Source: Alistipes sp.
Lineage (GTDB): Bacteria > Bacteroidota > Bacteroidia > Bacteroidales > Rikenellaceae
Length of the DNA: 64,000 nucleotides
NCBI GenBank assembly: GCA_017558115.1
Contig: JAFYWG010000061.1
Coordinates: 1 to 64,000 of the forward strand
Reading direction: 5' to 3'
The translations under genes were made by a program, and so were the position numbers. Under the pieces are notes generated by a model that searched no databases, was not told the origin of the DNA, and worked only from the letters and a program-made list of their open reading frames with translations. Positions within the stretch are counted from its first letter, which is position 1; the number at the start of each line of letters is the position of its first letter. Positions 19,207-27,900 of the stretch are shown piece by piece.

Positions 19207-19734
19207 ATGAAGAAATTAATGAAATTGGCAATGGTCGCAGTCCTCGCACTCTCGGCCACTACAGCATTCGGTCAGAAGTTTGGTCGTGTTGACTTGGCAT
19301 CTATCGTGCCCAACATGCCCGAGTATCAGGAGGCAGTTGCAAACCTCGAGACATATGGCAAGGATTTGCAGGACCAGCTCGAGCAGATTATGGTTGAGTT
19401 CAACACCTTGTATGCTAACTACGAGAAGAGTGCAGCTACTATGACCGACTCAGTACGTCAGCTCAAGGAGCGTGAGCTCGCAGAGCTCCAGCAGCGCTAC
19501 CAGGACTTCTCACAGATTGCACAGCAGGACATCCAGCGCAAGGAGACAGAGCTTATGACACCTATCTACGATAAGGCTAACGAGGCTGTTAAGAAGGTTG
19601 CATCGGAGGGTGGCTACACTGCTATCTTCAGCACAGCGGGCGATCAGCCCTCTTCTGCAGGTTTAGCATACTTCGACCCCGCTACACTCACAGATATCAC
19701 TGCTGAGGTCAAAAAAGCCCTCAACATCGAGTAA
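19207..19734 (+). CDS. OmpH/Skp family periplasmic chaperone, copy 2
   Basis: A 175-residue paralogue of the preceding gene, 41 bases downstream. A signal peptide (MKKLMKLAMVAVLALSATTA, then FGQ) is followed by KFGRVDLASIVPNMPEYQEA and an alpha-helical arm rich in Gln, Glu and Lys. The C-terminal part ends in a short sheet region (TAIFSTAGDQPSSAGLAYF). Two Skp-like proteins after bamA is a common Bacteroidales layout. The stop codon is followed immediately by a two-hairpin terminator element that recurs after the M13 peptidase gene. Confidence 0.9.
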   Translation: MKKLMKLAMVAVLALSATTAFGQKFGRVDLASIVPNMPEYQEAVANLETYGKDLQDQLEQIMVEFNTLYANYEKSAATMTDSVRQLKERELAELQQRYQDFSQIAQQDIQRKETELMTPIYDKANEAVKKVASEGGYTAIFSTAGDQPSSAGLAYFDPATLTDITAEVKKALNIE

Positions 19735-19826
19735 ATTTCTTGTGAACAGGGGTCATTCTCGACCTCTCAATCAATAGCCAGAATGGGATATACTTGACGT
19801 ATGTCACATCCTGGCTATTTTCATAT
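19732..19826 (+). repeat. Two-hairpin 3' element, copy C
   Basis: Starting at the skp stop codon: a short hairpin, GGGGTCA-ttc-(T/C)GACCTC, a spacer TCTCAATCAAT, then a long imperfect hairpin from AGCCAG to CTGGCT with apex GATATAC/GTATGTC, followed by ATTTTC. The whole block is about 88% identical over 85 bases to the block following the M13 peptidase stop on the other strand (30903-30993). In both places it begins at the stop codon, so it is a 3'-UTR/terminator module. Confidence 0.75.
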
Positions 19827-19996
19827 CGAGGCCAAGCCTAACCCATTTTTACAACACTCTATCTCATGGCTCTTGGTCTGACTTATGTTGCGCTTTACAA
19901 AAATGCAACGCGCAAAGGATCGCATTCACTTAGCCTCTGTAAGGGTACCACCTCACAGCTCATCATATTCCTCCTTATAAGAGTAGGCCCAAATAC

Positions 19997-20236
19997 AAAA
20001 AAAGGCTACGCACGTCTCTCCTTCGAGGACAATGCGTAGCACCGGACACATTAAAATATTCATTAACCAATATCGTATAAAGCCCAAAACCTTGGGGCGA
20101 TATCTCAAATATAAGAGCAAGTGTAGAGGTCATTTATACTAATAAACTGCTTCTCAGAATAACCATATTTTTATATTGGCTATATGCAGCAAAAACCTCC
20201 ATCAGCAACGGAGAGTCTTCCTCTCTATTACTGATG
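19997..20236 (-). ncRNA. Candidate structured small RNA of about 230 nt
   Basis: On the minus strand a canonical promoter (TTTG-N20-TACCTTTG, 20237-20268) fires into a gene-free stretch that ends in a strong intrinsic terminator (stem GGCTACGCA/TGCGTAGC, T-run at 19997-20003). In between there is no reading frame, but nested pairings are clear: CATCAG/CTGATG at the 5' end, AGGT/ACCT enclosing GCTGC..GCAG with ATATaaaaATAT, and ATATCG/CGATAT enclosing CCCAA/TTGGG. Length and rod-like folding would fit a 6S-type RNA (the Bacteroidales-1 class), but I cannot match the sequence. The rest of 19735-20431 holds repeat C and AT-rich DNA without a gene. Confidence 0.6.
20004..20040 (-). terminator. 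Terminator of the small RNA
   Basis: On the minus strand GCTACGCA at 20033-20040 pairs with TGCGTAGCC at 20004-20012, followed by seven T. It is about 390 bases beyond the TPR/HTH gene stop, too far to be that gene's main terminator. Confidence 0.7.
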
Positions 20237-20268
20237 CAAAGGTATATGTTTGTGGGTGAGTGACCAAA
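20237..20268 (-). promoter_or_regulatory. Canonical promoter of the small RNA
   Basis: Minus strand TTTG (20265-20268), exactly 20 bases, then TACCTTTG (20237-20244). It is one of three perfect TTTG-N20-TAnnTTTG promoters seen in the window. Confidence 0.7.
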
Positions 20269-20431
20269 TTTTTGGCCAAAAAAGATTTCGCAAAGCGATT
20301 TTTACCCTACTGAAAATCAATGAGTTATAAAATAATTTTTTATTGTTTTTTCGCAATCCTGATAATCAGCGAGTTACACGATTATATAGTGTAAATTTTG
20401 CATTTACACCTAATTAATTGAAAATCAGCAT

Positions 20432-22135
20432 TTAGCGGTCGCCAATAGAAGAGATAAGAAGATCGGCATCTTTTGACTCGCACTCCTTAATTTTCAGCTT
20501 AATTCTGTATTTCATCTTCGAAAGAGCCACAGGATTGGTCTCCATAAAGACGCAAATAGCACGTGATGAGAATCCAGCATAGCTATATAACACTACTCGC
20601 TGCTCCTTAGCATTAAGCTTCGAGCACTGCTCGCGGAGCTTCTGCATAAGGTTGCCGCGGCACTTATTCACAAGGTGTTCCAACTCCTCTATGCGTGCTT
20701 CGTCGCTCTTTATAGACTCGATGGTCTCACGCACCTGCTCGAATACCTTTGCCGTATGGCGCGAGGTATCGCTATGCTCGTAGTATGTTTCGCATAGGCG
20801 GTTTAGGTCGTTGAGGCGGTCGTTGTATAGCTCGTCGACAGCCTCCGACAGCGAATCCGATGTGTTGTGTGTAGTAAGCTGCAACTCATGGATAGTCTCG
20901 ATATATCGCTGAATATCCCTATTCTTCTTCGATGCAAGGCCTCGCAAGAAACCAAACAGCAGAGACAGTATAATCGCTATGGTTACATATACAGCGATGT
21001 TACGCTGACGCGTTATGCGCAACTCCTGCGCCTCCTTATCGAGTGAGCTCTGCAGAAGGTCGATCTGATAGTTCAACATTGGCTGCTCTGCCGCCACCAA
21101 TAGCGCCTCATCCAAGCGGGCATTGGTGCGCTCCAACCATATTAGCGCACTATCAGCATCTCCCATATTCTTATATATATGGTACTTCGCATCCTCTATA
21201 ATAGCATCGTCACGATATTCCTCAGCCTCGGCCTGGGCTACAAACTGCAACGCCTCCGCGTTGTCGCCCATTTCGCTGCTTACAATAGCCCTCATCGCGT
21301 AGTAGCGCGATACGAACCAAAGGAGACAGTCGTACTCCTCGAACATATCAAGCGTCTCTTTACACTTCGCATAATCCCCCTGGTTGAGGTATATCTCGCA
21401 CAACTCATGCAGCACGGCGCACAAGAAATCCATATCGGAGGTCTCGATAGCATAGTCGCGCGACTCAATAAATAGACCCTCAGCCTCGTCGTAGTTGCGC
21501 ATCTTCACCGCAACCTGACCCATATTATACTTGGTATAGTAGATGTGGTATTGGAGCTGCAAGATGTTGAAACAGCCGTAGGCGAGGCTATACTCATGGT
21601 AGCTATTGGTGTAGCAGTAGCGCGCACGATATATGTCGCCCATGGTGCGGTGTACAACGCCCTCAAGACGCAAGTTTCCATAGTAGCCTATAGACTTTAG
21701 CGACTCCATAAAGGCGATTACTGCCTCAGGATATTGCTTATTGAGGTTCAACACCATGCCGTGCTGGAAGTATGCACGCGCACGGAGGTCGTGGTTATCG
21801 CTATTTTTGTAGTAGTTTACCGATATTGAGGTCAGCGAGTCGCTGGCAATAAGTTTACGATTGTAGTAACATGCCTCACTATATATCAACGCGTAGTAGG
21901 CAAGTTCCCTATTTTCGGTTATCTCACTACGATCTATACCCTCCATTATTGCGAGTGCCTCCTCGGGGCTATCCTTAAGCAGGCTCTCGGCACGCTCCAC
22001 ATCGTCTATATCATCCTCAGTTACGTCACAAGAGGTGGACATGGTGAGCACAAAAAGTACACAAAAGAGTGAGAACGCTCTATGAAAATTGCGATGTATA
22101 ATATCTAAGATGTTGTGTATAAGGGTCTGTTTCAT
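20432..22135 (-). CDS. TPR protein with one central membrane helix and C-terminal HTH-like region
   Basis: 567 residues. The N-terminus is a probable lipoprotein signal (SLFCVLFVLTMSTSC, Cys36, next residue Asp). Residues 40-350 are TPR-type helices, then a membrane segment at about 379-399 (NIAVYVTIAIILSLLFGF), a coiled coil, and a C-terminal domain (about 505-555: LNAKEQRVVLYSYAGFSSRA and following) that resembles LuxR/sigma-type HTH regions. This architecture is known in Bacteroidales as a likely trans-membrane regulator: extracytoplasmic TPR sensing, cytoplasmic DNA contact. If the N-terminal signal is cleaved and lipidated, the topology fits. The target is unknown; the neighbouring pullulanase gene, divergently transcribed, is one candidate. 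The HTH call is by eye. Confidence 0.7.
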   Translation of the reverse strand: MKQTLIHNILDIIHRNFHRAFSLFCVLFVLTMSTSCDVTEDDIDDVERAESLLKDSPEEALAIMEGIDRSEITENRELAYYALIYSEACYYNRKLIASDSLTSISVNYYKNSDNHDLRARAYFQHGMVLNLNKQYPEAVIAFMESLKSIGYYGNLRLEGVVHRTMGDIYRARYCYTNSYHEYSLAYGCFNILQLQYHIYYTKYNMGQVAVKMRNYDEAEGLFIESRDYAIETSDMDFLCAVLHELCEIYLNQGDYAKCKETLDMFEEYDCLLWFVSRYYAMRAIVSSEMGDNAEALQFVAQAEAEEYRDDAIIEDAKYHIYKNMGDADSALIWLERTNARLDEALLVAAEQPMLNYQIDLLQSSLDKEAQELRITRQRNIAVYVTIAIILSLLFGFLRGLASKKNRDIQRYIETIHELQLTTHNTSDSLSEAVDELYNDRLNDLNRLCETYYEHSDTSRHTAKVFEQVRETIESIKSDEARIEELEHLVNKCRGNLMQKLREQCSKLNAKEQRVVLYSYAGFSSRAICVFMETNPVALSKMKYRIKLKIKECESKDADLLISSIGDR

Positions 22136-22139
22136 AATA

Positions 22140-22147
22140 CAAAGATA
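22140..22147 (-). promoter_or_regulatory. -7 promoter element directly before the TPR/HTH gene
   Basis: TATCTTTG on the minus strand ends four bases before the ATG (22133-22135), implying a leaderless message. The -33 element is weak. Confidence 0.4.
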
Positions 22148-22228
22148 GGAAAAGTATTGGCGAAAATAGAATAAAACGATAAAAATTTAGAAAAAAGGCT
22201 ATACCAACTACAATTCAATAATTTTTAC

Positions 22229-22236
22229 TAACTTTG
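22229..22236 (+). promoter_or_regulatory. -7 promoter element of the pullulanase gene
   Basis: TAACTTTG, 43 bases upstream of the ATG at 22279. No good TTTG is seen at -33. Confidence 0.45.
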
Positions 22237-22278
22237 TAAGAGAATCACTCGTGGTGAAACATCTAAAATTTTTCATAT

Positions 22279-24264
22279 ATGCGACACATCAAACTGTTAA
22301 TTACGGGCGTGGCTATGGCTGCTATGGTTACGTTTGTTGCCTGCAACGAGGAGTCAAAGAAGAGTCAGGAGGAGGAGCAGCAGCAGAGCATCCCCACAAC
22401 CCCCATCGAGGAGATGAGCTACACCCTAGAGAAGACATCATTCGAGCTCTGGGCACCCACAGCCGAGAGCGCAGTGGTACGCCTATATAATGGCGACACT
22501 ATGGCCGAGGAGATTACCATGCAGAGGGGCGAGCATGGAGTATGGAATGCCGAGGCTGAGGGCGACAAGAAGGGTATGTACTACGCCTTCCAGGTTACTA
22601 TCGATGGTAATAAACTCAAGGAGACTGCCGGCATCTTTGCCCGCGCCCTCGATGTAAATGGTAACCGCGGAGCTATCATCGACATGCGCGACACCGACCC
22701 AGCGGGCTGGAGCGCAGATAAGAGCCCCGTTGTAGACCCCACCGAGATTGTAATCTACGAGATGCACTACCGCGATATGACGGCTCACGCGAGCGCTGGT
22801 AGCAGCAATCCAGGTAAGTATATCGCCATGGCGGAGCACGGCACACGCTCTTTTGAGGGCCTATCAACAGGCATCGACCACCTCCGCGAGCTTGGCGTAA
22901 CACACGTCCACCTACTCCCCACTGCCGACTTCGGCTCTATCGACGAGTCACAACCCACAAACCAGTATAACTGGGGCTACGAGCCTAAGAACTATAACGC
23001 TCCCGAGGGCACATACTCTACAGACCCTGCCGACCCCGAGGCACGCATCCGCGAGCTTAAGACATTGGTTAAGGCTATGCACGATGCTGGCCTGTGCGTG
23101 GTTCTCGACGTGGTATATAACCACACCACCGCAACCGAGAACTGCGGCTTCGAGCTCACCGTACCTGGCTACTTCTACCGCATGCGTGAGGATGGCTCAT
23201 TTGCCGATGGTTCGGGCTGTGGCAACGAGACCGCAAGTGAGCAGCCTATGATGCGTAAGTATATGGTAGAGTCGCTGGAGTATTGGGTTAAGGAGTACCA
23301 TATCGACGGATTCCGCTTCGACCTCATGGCCATCCACGACATAGAGACTATGAACCTTATCCGCGAGCGCCTTGCGGCTCTCAACCCCGATATTTTACTC
23401 TATGGCGAGGGATGGGCAGCAAGTGCTCCACTCTATGACGAGAGTAAGTTGGCCTTCAAGCGCTACACATATCAGATGCCAGGTGTTGCAGCCTTCTCCG
23501 ACGACATCCGCAACGCCCTACGCGGCACTCTTGACCTCTCTGAGGGTGGCTTCATCCACGGCGTTGAGGGTAATAAGGAGGCGTTGAAGTTTGGTATCGT
23601 TGGCGCTGTTGAGCACCCACAGGTTAACCACACTGAGGCAGCATGGTGTGCCGAGCCACGCCAGCATATAAGCTACGTAACATGCCACGACGACCATAAC
23701 CTCCGCGACCGCCTCGAGCACCTATCGCCCGATGCTACGGAGGAGGAGCGCCTCCAGATGGCCAAGCTTGCACACATGGGTGTGTTTACATCGCAGGGTG
23801 TGCCCTTTATCTTCTGTGGTGAGGAGATGTACCGCTCGAAGCGCGGCGAGAAGAACACATACAACATGCCCGATGAGTATAACGCTATCAACTGGGCTCT
23901 CAAGAGCGAGTATAGCGACTTGGTGGAGTACTGCAAGGGTCTTATCGCAATGCGTAAGGAGCACCCAGCATTCTCGTTGGGTACAGCCGAGGCTGTGCGC
24001 GAGCACCTTACCTTTATAGAGAACGATAGCGAGGCCGCTGTGGGCTTTATACTCGATAACTTGGAGGGCATCGACTCTGCAAAGCGCATCATCGTGTTGA
24101 TGAACGGTTCGCGCGAAGATGTGGAGTTCGACATCCCCGTGGGCACATATAAGTGGATCTCGGATGGAGAGTTTGTCCACCCCAAGGGCATGGTACCATT
24201 TAATATTCGCTCGGGTAAGGTCTCTGTCAAGCCTATCTCTGGTATTATTTTAGCCGAATATTAA
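22279..24264 (+). CDS. Type I pullulanase-like lipoprotein (GH13)
   Basis: A 661-residue alpha-amylase-family enzyme expected to cut alpha-1,6 branches in glycogen, starch or pullulan. The lipobox ends at Cys22 (VTFVAC), with NEES after it, so it is exported and membrane-anchored. An N-terminal CBM48-like beta domain (about 45-130) precedes the GH13 barrel. The type I pullulanase signature appears as YNWGYEP (about 230-236). Catalytic residues are Asp348 in GFRFDLMAIHD (nucleophile), Glu377 in YGEGW (acid/base) and Asp471 in CHDDH. It is divergent from the TPR/HTH gene. With the GH97 alpha-glucosidase at the right end it suggests alpha-glucan use, although no Sus transport genes are here. Confidence 0.88.
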   Translation: MRHIKLLITGVAMAAMVTFVACNEESKKSQEEEQQQSIPTTPIEEMSYTLEKTSFELWAPTAESAVVRLYNGDTMAEEITMQRGEHGVWNAEAEGDKKGMYYAFQVTIDGNKLKETAGIFARALDVNGNRGAIIDMRDTDPAGWSADKSPVVDPTEIVIYEMHYRDMTAHASAGSSNPGKYIAMAEHGTRSFEGLSTGIDHLRELGVTHVHLLPTADFGSIDESQPTNQYNWGYEPKNYNAPEGTYSTDPADPEARIRELKTLVKAMHDAGLCVVLDVVYNHTTATENCGFELTVPGYFYRMREDGSFADGSGCGNETASEQPMMRKYMVESLEYWVKEYHIDGFRFDLMAIHDIETMNLIRERLAALNPDILLYGEGWAASAPLYDESKLAFKRYTYQMPGVAAFSDDIRNALRGTLDLSEGGFIHGVEGNKEALKFGIVGAVEHPQVNHTEAAWCAEPRQHISYVTCHDDHNLRDRLEHLSPDATEEERLQMAKLAHMGVFTSQGVPFIFCGEEMYRSKRGEKNTYNMPDEYNAINWALKSEYSDLVEYCKGLIAMRKEHPAFSLGTAEAVREHLTFIENDSEAAVGFILDNLEGIDSAKRIIVLMNGSREDVEFDIPVGTYKWISDGEFVHPKGMVPFNIRSGKVSVKPISGIILAEY

Positions 24265-24277
24265 TAGCAACTAAATT

Positions 24278-24318
24278 AAAAGATGTGCTACCCCACGATG
24301 AGGTAGCACATCTTTTTT
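24278..24318 (+). terminator. Bidirectional terminator between pullulanase and ABC exporter genes
   Basis: GATGTGCTACC (24282-24292) pairs with GGTAGCACATC (24302-24312), followed by six T and preceded by an A-run, so it can serve the convergent genes on both strands. On the ABC-exporter side it is preceded by a small hairpin, AGTGG..CCACT (about 24337-24357), echoing the two-hairpin arrangement seen elsewhere. Confidence 0.85.
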
Positions 24319-24370
24319 AGTCTATGACGAAATTGCCAGAGTGGCATGGTAGCACCACTACCACAATAAA

Positions 24371-26215
24371 TTAAGTGAAGGATTGCATCTCAATTAGGTG
24401 GGCATATATACCACCCTTGTCGAGAAGCTCCTGATGTGTACCCTCCTCAGCTACGCGACCCTGGTCGATGACATAGATGCGGTCTGCATTGTAGATGGTG
24501 CTGAGGCGGTGTGCAATGACTACAGAAGTACGACCCTTGAGAAGGTTTGTGAGAGCCTCCTGCACGAGCTTCTCACTCTCGGTGTCGAGAGCAGATGTAG
24601 CCTCGTCGAGGATAAGAATCTCGGGGTTCTTAAGCACGGCACGTGCGATGCTGAGACGCTGGCGCTGGCCACCAGAGAGCTTAGTGCCGCGGTCACCGAT
24701 ATTTGTGTCGTAACCCTCGGAAGCCTCAGATATAAAGCCGTGGGCATTTGCCACCTTGCAAGCCTCGATAACCTCCTCGTGTGTTGCTGTGGGGCGACCC
24801 ATAAGGATGTTACCCTCGATAGAGTCGTTGAAGAGTACGGTATCTTGTGATACGATGCTCATCTTACTGCGTAAGGACTCCTGTGTGTAATCTTTGACAG
24901 ACTTACCATCAAAGAGTATATCGCCAGACTTAACGTCGTAGAAGCGTGGTATAAGCTCGCTAAGCGTACTCTTACCACCACCTGAAGGTCCTACAAGAGC
25001 GATTGTTTGACCCTTCTTAATTTTGATACTTACATTGTTGATTACATCACGCTCACCGTCATAAGAGAAGAATACGTTGCGAAGCTCGATAGAGTCGTTT
25101 AGTCCCTTAAACTCCTCGGCATCCTCCTTATCCTTTACCTCCGACTCCGCATCGATGATGGTGAAGATACGCTCACCTGCTGCAACACCCTGGTTGATGT
25201 TTGCAAACTGATCGATAAACGAGCGTAGGGGGCGTGTAATCTGTGAGAAGGCGGCGATGAAGGCAATGAAGCCTGCACCAGTTATAAGATCCTTCTCTAC
25301 GAGCGAGCCACCAAACACGAGGATTACAGCCACAGCCGTGATACCCAAGAACTCACTCATGGGCGATGCGAGCTGCTGGCGCTTAGCCATGCTTATAACA
25401 AGCTCCGAGAAGTGCTTATTTATACTCTTGAACTTATTGATAATGAACTTTGTGGCGTTGTAACCCTTGATAATCTTCATGCCCGATAGTGACTCATCGA
25501 GTATAGATACCATATCTGCCATGCGTTCCTGACTGCGCTTTGCGGGGTGGCGCAACTTCTTGACTATGCGACCAATGATGAGACCTACGATGGGCAAGAA
25601 TACAATAGCGAAGAGTGACAACTCCCACGATATGCTAAACATGAGTACAAGGTAGCCCACGATGAGGAAGGGGTCGCGGAAGGCAACCTGCAGGGTGTTG
25701 GTGATACAGAACTGCACTACCATAACATCCTGTGTGATCTTAGACATGATATCACCCTTACGCTGATCGCTGAAGAAACCTACGTTCATCTCCAATACGC
25801 GCGAGTACATCTCGTCACGCATGCGCTGGATTGTGTTTACACGTAGGCGCTCCACGGTCATTGCCGAGGCGTAGCGGAAGAGGTTACTAAAGAGGTTCAT
25901 GCATACGGTAACAATGCCGAGCAACATGAGGAATTTCACTCTATCTACCTCGCCCTCGCCGAAGAATATGCCATAAATGTAGCAAAGAAGATCTGAGAAG
26001 CCCTGCTCCGAGAACTCAATGCCAGGGAATGATGTGATGACTACCATTACCTCTTGACTTTCGCCACTCTTAAACATTGTGGTTAGGATGGGGATGATCA
26101 TCGCGTAGTTGAAGGTGTTGAATAGGGCATGCAACGCCGCGAAGAAGAAGTATGGCACAGTATAACGACTCAAGGGCTTGGCAAAGTTCAAGAGTCTTAG
26201 ATATGTTTTAAACAT
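24371..26215 (-). CDS. MsbA-like ABC exporter (TMD-NBD half transporter)
   Basis: 614 residues: a six-helix exporter membrane domain (about 15-340) fused to an ATPase domain with Walker A GPSGGGKST (about 409-417), the signature LSGGQRQRLSIARA (about 516-529) and Walker B ILILDEATSALD. It would work as a homodimer in the inner membrane. Its length and sequence fit the MsbA/lipid flippase group, but drug or peptide export cannot be excluded. It follows the DHH phosphoesterase gene after 48 bases on the same strand. Confidence 0.92.
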   Translation of the reverse strand: MFKTYLRLLNFAKPLSRYTVPYFFFAALHALFNTFNYAMIIPILTTMFKSGESQEVMVVITSFPGIEFSEQGFSDLLCYIYGIFFGEGEVDRVKFLMLLGIVTVCMNLFSNLFRYASAMTVERLRVNTIQRMRDEMYSRVLEMNVGFFSDQRKGDIMSKITQDVMVVQFCITNTLQVAFRDPFLIVGYLVLMFSISWELSLFAIVFLPIVGLIIGRIVKKLRHPAKRSQERMADMVSILDESLSGMKIIKGYNATKFIINKFKSINKHFSELVISMAKRQQLASPMSEFLGITAVAVILVFGGSLVEKDLITGAGFIAFIAAFSQITRPLRSFIDQFANINQGVAAGERIFTIIDAESEVKDKEDAEEFKGLNDSIELRNVFFSYDGERDVINNVSIKIKKGQTIALVGPSGGGKSTLSELIPRFYDVKSGDILFDGKSVKDYTQESLRSKMSIVSQDTVLFNDSIEGNILMGRPTATHEEVIEACKVANAHGFISEASEGYDTNIGDRGTKLSGGQRQRLSIARAVLKNPEILILDEATSALDTESEKLVQEALTNLLKGRTSVVIAHRLSTIYNADRIYVIDQGRVAEEGTHQELLDKGGIYAHLIEMQSFT

Positions 26216-26263
26216 ATAGTATATATTACTTAATGTAATTCAAATAGTTAGGGTATAATAAAA

Positions 26264-27295
26264 TTACAACATACCCTCCTTTGCGTACTCCTTGATAGAT
26301 GTCTCGAAGTGCTTGATGGTATCCTCCATATTCATAAAGGACTTACCACCTGCAGCATTCTTATGACCTCCACCATTGAAGTAGCGCTGTGCGAAGATGT
26401 TCACATCTATATCGCCACGCGAGCGCAAGGATACACGTATGAAGTCGGTGTGCTCGGTAAACATCGCCGACACCTTCATCTTCTTAATCTGGAGTGGGTA
26501 GTTTACGAAGCCCTCAGAGTCACCCTGCTGGAACCAGAAGCGGCGCATCTCATCTTCGGTAAGCGACATGTGTGTCACGGTGCCATTATGGAAGATTTTC
26601 ATCTTGCGGTTTATGACATAGCCGAAGAGACGGGCACGACCCTCAGTGAAGGAGTTGTATACGTTGTTGTGTATTTCGGGAATAGAGATACCCTTTGATG
26701 CAAGCACCGATACCATGCGGAATACGTCAGGTGTAACGCTTGAGAATGCGAAGTTACCCGTATCAGTCATCATGCCGACGAAGATATTTACCGCCATATC
26801 CTTCGATATGCTCTCGGCACCAAACATAGTCTCCACAAGGAGTGCCACCATATAGCATGTGCTCGACGCCTCGGGATATGATATCATGAGGTCGAAGTCC
26901 TCCATGGGGTTGAGGTGGTGGTCAATCAATATGCGCTTAGCATGCTGATTCTCCTCAATAAGGTCGCTAAGGCCATCCAAGCGAGACATGGTGTGGAAGT
27001 CGAGGCAGAAGATAAGGTCGGCATGGCGTACAGCCTCTGCTGCGCGACCCGCGCTATCATTCTTGTATATCACCATATCGCCACAACCGGGCATGAAGTC
27101 GAGGTAGTAGGGAAACTTATTGGGTAGAATACATGTTACATCGTGGCCATGACGCTTCAACACCTCAGCCCATGCAAGTGATGAGCCTATGGCATCACCG
27201 TCGGGATTTGTGTGCGAGAGGATAACCACACGCTGTGGCTGCTCTATATAGTCACGAAGTTGCTCTATCTTATTTCTTGCTATCTGCATAGACAT
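26264..27295 (-). CDS. DHH family phosphoesterase (NrnA-like)
   Basis: A 343-residue cytoplasmic enzyme of the bifunctional oligoribonuclease/PAP phosphatase type, which degrades nanoRNAs, pAp or cyclic-dinucleotide breakdown products. The metal motifs are SHTNPDGDAIGSSLA (about 28-42) and the DHH box LIDHHLNP (about 121-128). The C-terminal DHHA1 domain contains GGGHKNAAGG (about 309-318). It begins about 17 bases after a TATATTTG promoter element (27312-27319) at the edge of the AT-rich DnaA-box region. Confidence 0.92.
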   Translation of the reverse strand: MSMQIARNKIEQLRDYIEQPQRVVILSHTNPDGDAIGSSLAWAEVLKRHGHDVTCILPNKFPYYLDFMPGCGDMVIYKNDSAGRAAEAVRHADLIFCLDFHTMSRLDGLSDLIEENQHAKRILIDHHLNPMEDFDLMISYPEASSTCYMVALLVETMFGAESISKDMAVNIFVGMMTDTGNFAFSSVTPDVFRMVSVLASKGISIPEIHNNVYNSFTEGRARLFGYVINRKMKIFHNGTVTHMSLTEDEMRRFWFQQGDSEGFVNYPLQIKKMKVSAMFTEHTDFIRVSLRSRGDIDVNIFAQRYFNGGGHKNAAGGKSFMNMEDTIKHFETSIKEYAKEGML

Positions 27296-27311
27296 TTATA
27301 TGTTAATTTCG

Positions 27312-27319
27312 CAAATATA
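27312..27319 (-). promoter_or_regulatory. -7 promoter element of the NrnA-like gene
   Basis: TATATTTG on the minus strand. The distance to the ATG gives a short leader of about 10 bases. Confidence 0.4.
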
Positions 27320-27900
27320 GTAAAAATTAGTCTAATAAACTAATATAGAATAGAAAATAAGATATTAGGACCACTTTTCACCTCCTATGCTGCAAAAGTG
27401 TCGACAGCCTCTATTATTTCTATTTTATTCTTTTTTACGTTATACATAAATTAGAGATTTTAGAATTGAGACTTTCGTGGTGGATGTTGTCAACATTTGT
27501 TTTATATTTTTTTGTACTTATATATATAAATAATAAAATCAAATAATAATAAAGGGTGTTGATTGTGTCAATAACTTTAGACTTGAGTTTTTATCAACAT
27601 TTTCCATTTTATTTTGTTACATTATTTTTTATTTTTTGTTTCTTTAATTTATTAAATATTAATAGTATAAAAATAAAATTAAACAGAAATAAACACTATG
27701 AACAAAGTGTTATCAACATATCAACATTGTTGAAATATTAACAATGGGTGCTGAAAAACGTCGATAAGTGAGTTGAAAAGATAGGGTATAAGTTTTTATC
27801 TTTTTATTTGGAAAAAGAGAGCGGCCGTATATACAACGACCGCTCTCAATTTTGCAAATCTTTTTATTGTAATTTTGCCAACAATTATCCACACACTTGT
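27320..27900. other. Candidate chromosomal replication origin (oriC)
   Basis: This gene-free, very AT-rich stretch carries DnaA-box-like 9-mers: TTGTCAACA (27487-27495), CAATCAACA (complement of 27557-27565), TTATCAACA (27591-27599 and 27710-27718), ATATCAACA (27718-27726) and a perfect TTATCCACA (27885-27893). Long A/T tracts at 27497-27553 and 27601-27693 would serve as an unwinding element. It lies between an NrnA-like gene and mrp; Bacteroidetes origins are often not beside dnaA, which is absent here. Strand composition and parS-like sites nearby agree with the call. No reading frame in it looks real. Confidence 0.7.
27812..27847 (-). terminator. mrp terminator
   Basis: GAGAGCGGtCGT on the minus strand pairs with ACGgCCGCTCTC (27817-27828 with 27836-27847; one internal mismatch), followed by five T (A-run 27812-27816). 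It lies 53 bases beyond the mrp stop and separates mrp transcription from the DnaA-box region. Confidence 0.8.

Noticed and set aside
27301..27900. Small open frames inside the AT-rich DnaA-box region
   Set aside because: They are Phe/Ile/Asn/Lys-rich by base composition, lack start signals and end at random; the region is better explained as non-coding.
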